DNA from: Acidimicrobiia bacterium
GTDB lineage: Bacteria > Actinomycetota > Acidimicrobiia > Spongiisociales > ZC4RG35
NCBI GenBank assembly: GCA_025929005.1
Contig: JAICND010000084.1
Span: forward strand, 1 to 6,790
Direction: 5' to 3'
Length of the DNA stretch: 6,790 nucleotides
The notes under the pieces were generated by a model that made no database searches, was not told the origin of the DNA, and worked only from the letters and a program-made list of their open reading frames with translations. The stretch's first letter is position 1; every line of letters begins with the position of its first letter. This document shows positions 5,467 to 6,790 of this stretch, piece after piece. Made by a program: the position numbers and the translations under genes.

Positions 5467-6790
5467 GTGCCACAGGTTGTCATCGTTGGCTCCGGCATCG
5501 TGGGATCCTCCGCCGCCTTCCATCTCGCCCAATTGGGCTGGGACAACCTTTTGTTGGTAGATCGGGGAGATCCGGTCCACAACCTCGGATCGACCTCCCA
5601 CGCCCCCGGCGGGGTAGTTGCCCTCAGCCACAACAAACTCCTGACCCAGATGGCCCTTTACAGCAGCCGTCTCTATCGGCAGCTGAACGACTATTCGAAC
5701 AACCGACGAATGGTCAACCCGGTCGGCACCCTGGAGGTGGCTATCTCCCAGGAACGCCTCAACGATCTGGTGCGCCTCCAGGGCGAGGCGATCAGTTTTG
5801 GCACGGAGACACAGCTGATGAGCCCGGATGAGGCGGTGGCCAAACTTCCCTACCTCGACCCGTCAGCATTAATGGGCGCGTTGTTTGTGCACGAGGGTTT
5901 GGTAGTTGCCCCTGATCATGTGGCGGGAGCATTCCAGAGGGCAGCCGGAGAGACAGGACGTCTCGAGGTGCGCGGGCATACGGAGGTGATCGGAGTCGAC
6001 ACCGCCGATGGTCAGGTCCGAGCGGTGGTCACCCGGGACCAGAAGCGAATCGAATGCGACCATGTGCTGATAGCCACCAACATCTGGTCGCCGCTGCTCG
6101 CCGATCAACTGCAGTCATCGTTTCCCCTTCTCGCCTACGAGCACCAGTACCTGATCAGTCCGTCCCTGCCCCAACTCGATCAATTCGACCCCAACCGCCC
6201 CGAGGACGAGATCATCTATCCCTCTGTTCGCGAACTAGACACATATCTGTACTTCCGTCAGCACTGGAACACCTTTGGGATTGGGAGCTATCACCACCGG
6301 CCCCGGCCGGTCTGGCCGGCCGAACTCGGTCCCAGCGCCATCCACGACTTCACTCCCCAGGACTTCGACGGAGAACCGTGGGAAAAGGCTCAGCGGCTAT
6401 TTCCGATGTTCAGAGGCACCGATTTCAACGCCTACCCGTATCGCATCAACGGCCTCTTCGCCTTCTCGATCGACGGCATGCCGATCATCGGACCAACCGC
6501 CATCAGAGGAGCCTGGGTAGCAACCGGCTCCTGGCTCACCCACGCCGGCGGGGTCGGAAAGTCGGTAGCCGAATGGATGGTTGCGGGCGAGACCGAGTGG
6601 GACATGCGCCAGGTGGACGTCAGCCGCTTTCACCCGTTTCAAACGACGCCACGGTTCATCGAACGTGTCTGCAACAAGAACTATGCAGAGATCTACGACA
6701 TCATCCATCCCCGCGAGCCGATCTCCGAGCCCCGCAACGTCCGGCTTTCTCCCTTCCACGAGCGCCATGTCGAGAACGGAGCCGTGTTCA
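5467..6790 (+). CDS. FAD-dependent oxidoreductase of the dimethylglycine/sarcosine dehydrogenase (DAO-FAO_M-GcvT) family, cut by right edge
   Basis: The window shows 441 residues of an open frame from GTG 5467; family members are about 800-850, so roughly half is seen. GAGG at 5456-5459 lies 7 nt before the start. The N-terminal Rossmann motif is VVIVGSGIVGSSAAFHL (4-20), with D32 at the end of the second strand binding FAD ribose. GSTSHAPGG (41-49) keeps the histidine (H45) that carries covalent FAD in mitochondrial dimethylglycine dehydrogenase. The DAO domain ends with DGMPIIGPT and ATGSWLTHAGGVGKSVAEWM (352-371). The FAO_M signature GETEWDMRQVDVSRFHP is at 374-390, and RNVRLSPFHERHVENGAVF at 423-441 is the start of the GcvT folate-binding domain. 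Such enzymes oxidise N-methyl groups and transfer the carbon to tetrahydrofolate. The nearby quaternary-amine importer supports betaine or methylamine catabolism, but the precise substrate (dimethylglycine, sarcosine or another N-methyl amine) is not determined. Confidence 0.93.
   Translation, partial: MPQVVIVGSGIVGSSAAFHLAQLGWDNLLLVDRGDPVHNLGSTSHAPGGVVALSHNKLLTQMALYSSRLYRQLNDYSNNRRMVNPVGTLEVAISQERLNDLVRLQGEAISFGTETQLMSPDEAVAKLPYLDPSALMGALFVHEGLVVAPDHVAGAFQRAAGETGRLEVRGHTEVIGVDTADGQVRAVVTRDQKRIECDHVLIATNIWSPLLADQLQSSFPLLAYEHQYLISPSLPQLDQFDPNRPEDEIIYPSVRELDTYLYFRQHWNTFGIGSYHHRPRPVWPAELGPSAIHDFTPQDFDGEPWEKAQRLFPMFRGTDFNAYPYRINGLFAFSIDGMPIIGPTAIRGAWVATGSWLTHAGGVGKSVAEWMVAGETEWDMRQVDVSRFHPFQTTPRFIERVCNKNYAEIYDIIHPREPISEPRNVRLSPFHERHVENGAVF

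Noticed and set aside
5059..5631. Minus-strand open frame of 190 codons opposite the PhnD-like and flavoprotein genes
   Set aside because: It crosses the junction of two genes whose plus-strand translations carry family motifs. Its composition is low-complexity Arg/Ser/Pro typical of an antisense shadow.

Overview
The window looks like chromosomal DNA of a high-GC actinomycete-type bacterium. This is inferred from GC-rich codons, several GTG starts, a zinc alcohol dehydrogenase of the class III/NDMA-dependent style common in Actinomycetota, and a first transporter gene with a leaderless-type promoter. An Acidimicrobiia-like marine or soil lineage would fit, but the sequence does not prove it.

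Left part, minus strand (4665 down to 1): a short uncharacterised conserved gene is followed by a complete quaternary-amine (glycine betaine/choline/carnitine, OpuB/OpuC/ProVWX-type) ABC importer. Its order is ATPase with C-terminal CBS region, permease, permease, substrate-binding lipoprotein. An alcohol dehydrogenase follows and runs off the left edge. The ATPase/permease and permease/permease junctions overlap by 4 nt (ATGA and GTGA), so this is a co-transcribed unit. The ATPase gene is broken: the Walker A lysine codon is an Asn codon (N56), and ten codons later a Leu codon of the family is an amber stop (codon 66). The rest of the reading frame is intact.

Right part, plus strand (4718 to the right edge): a signal-peptide-less PhnD-type periplasmic-binding-fold protein is followed after 2 nt by a flavoprotein of the dimethylglycine/sarcosine dehydrogenase family. 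This has a DAO domain, an FAO_M domain and the start of a GcvT domain, and is cut by the right edge. The two units diverge from a very short spacer.

Functional reading (inference): the locus imports an osmolyte such as glycine betaine or a related methylated amine and demethylates it oxidatively. The flavoprotein would pass one-carbon units to tetrahydrofolate, and the alcohol dehydrogenase could act on an alcohol or aldehyde (formaldehyde) in the same pathway. No RNA genes, mobile elements, CRISPR arrays or long repeats were seen. No stretch above 300 bases lacks a gene.
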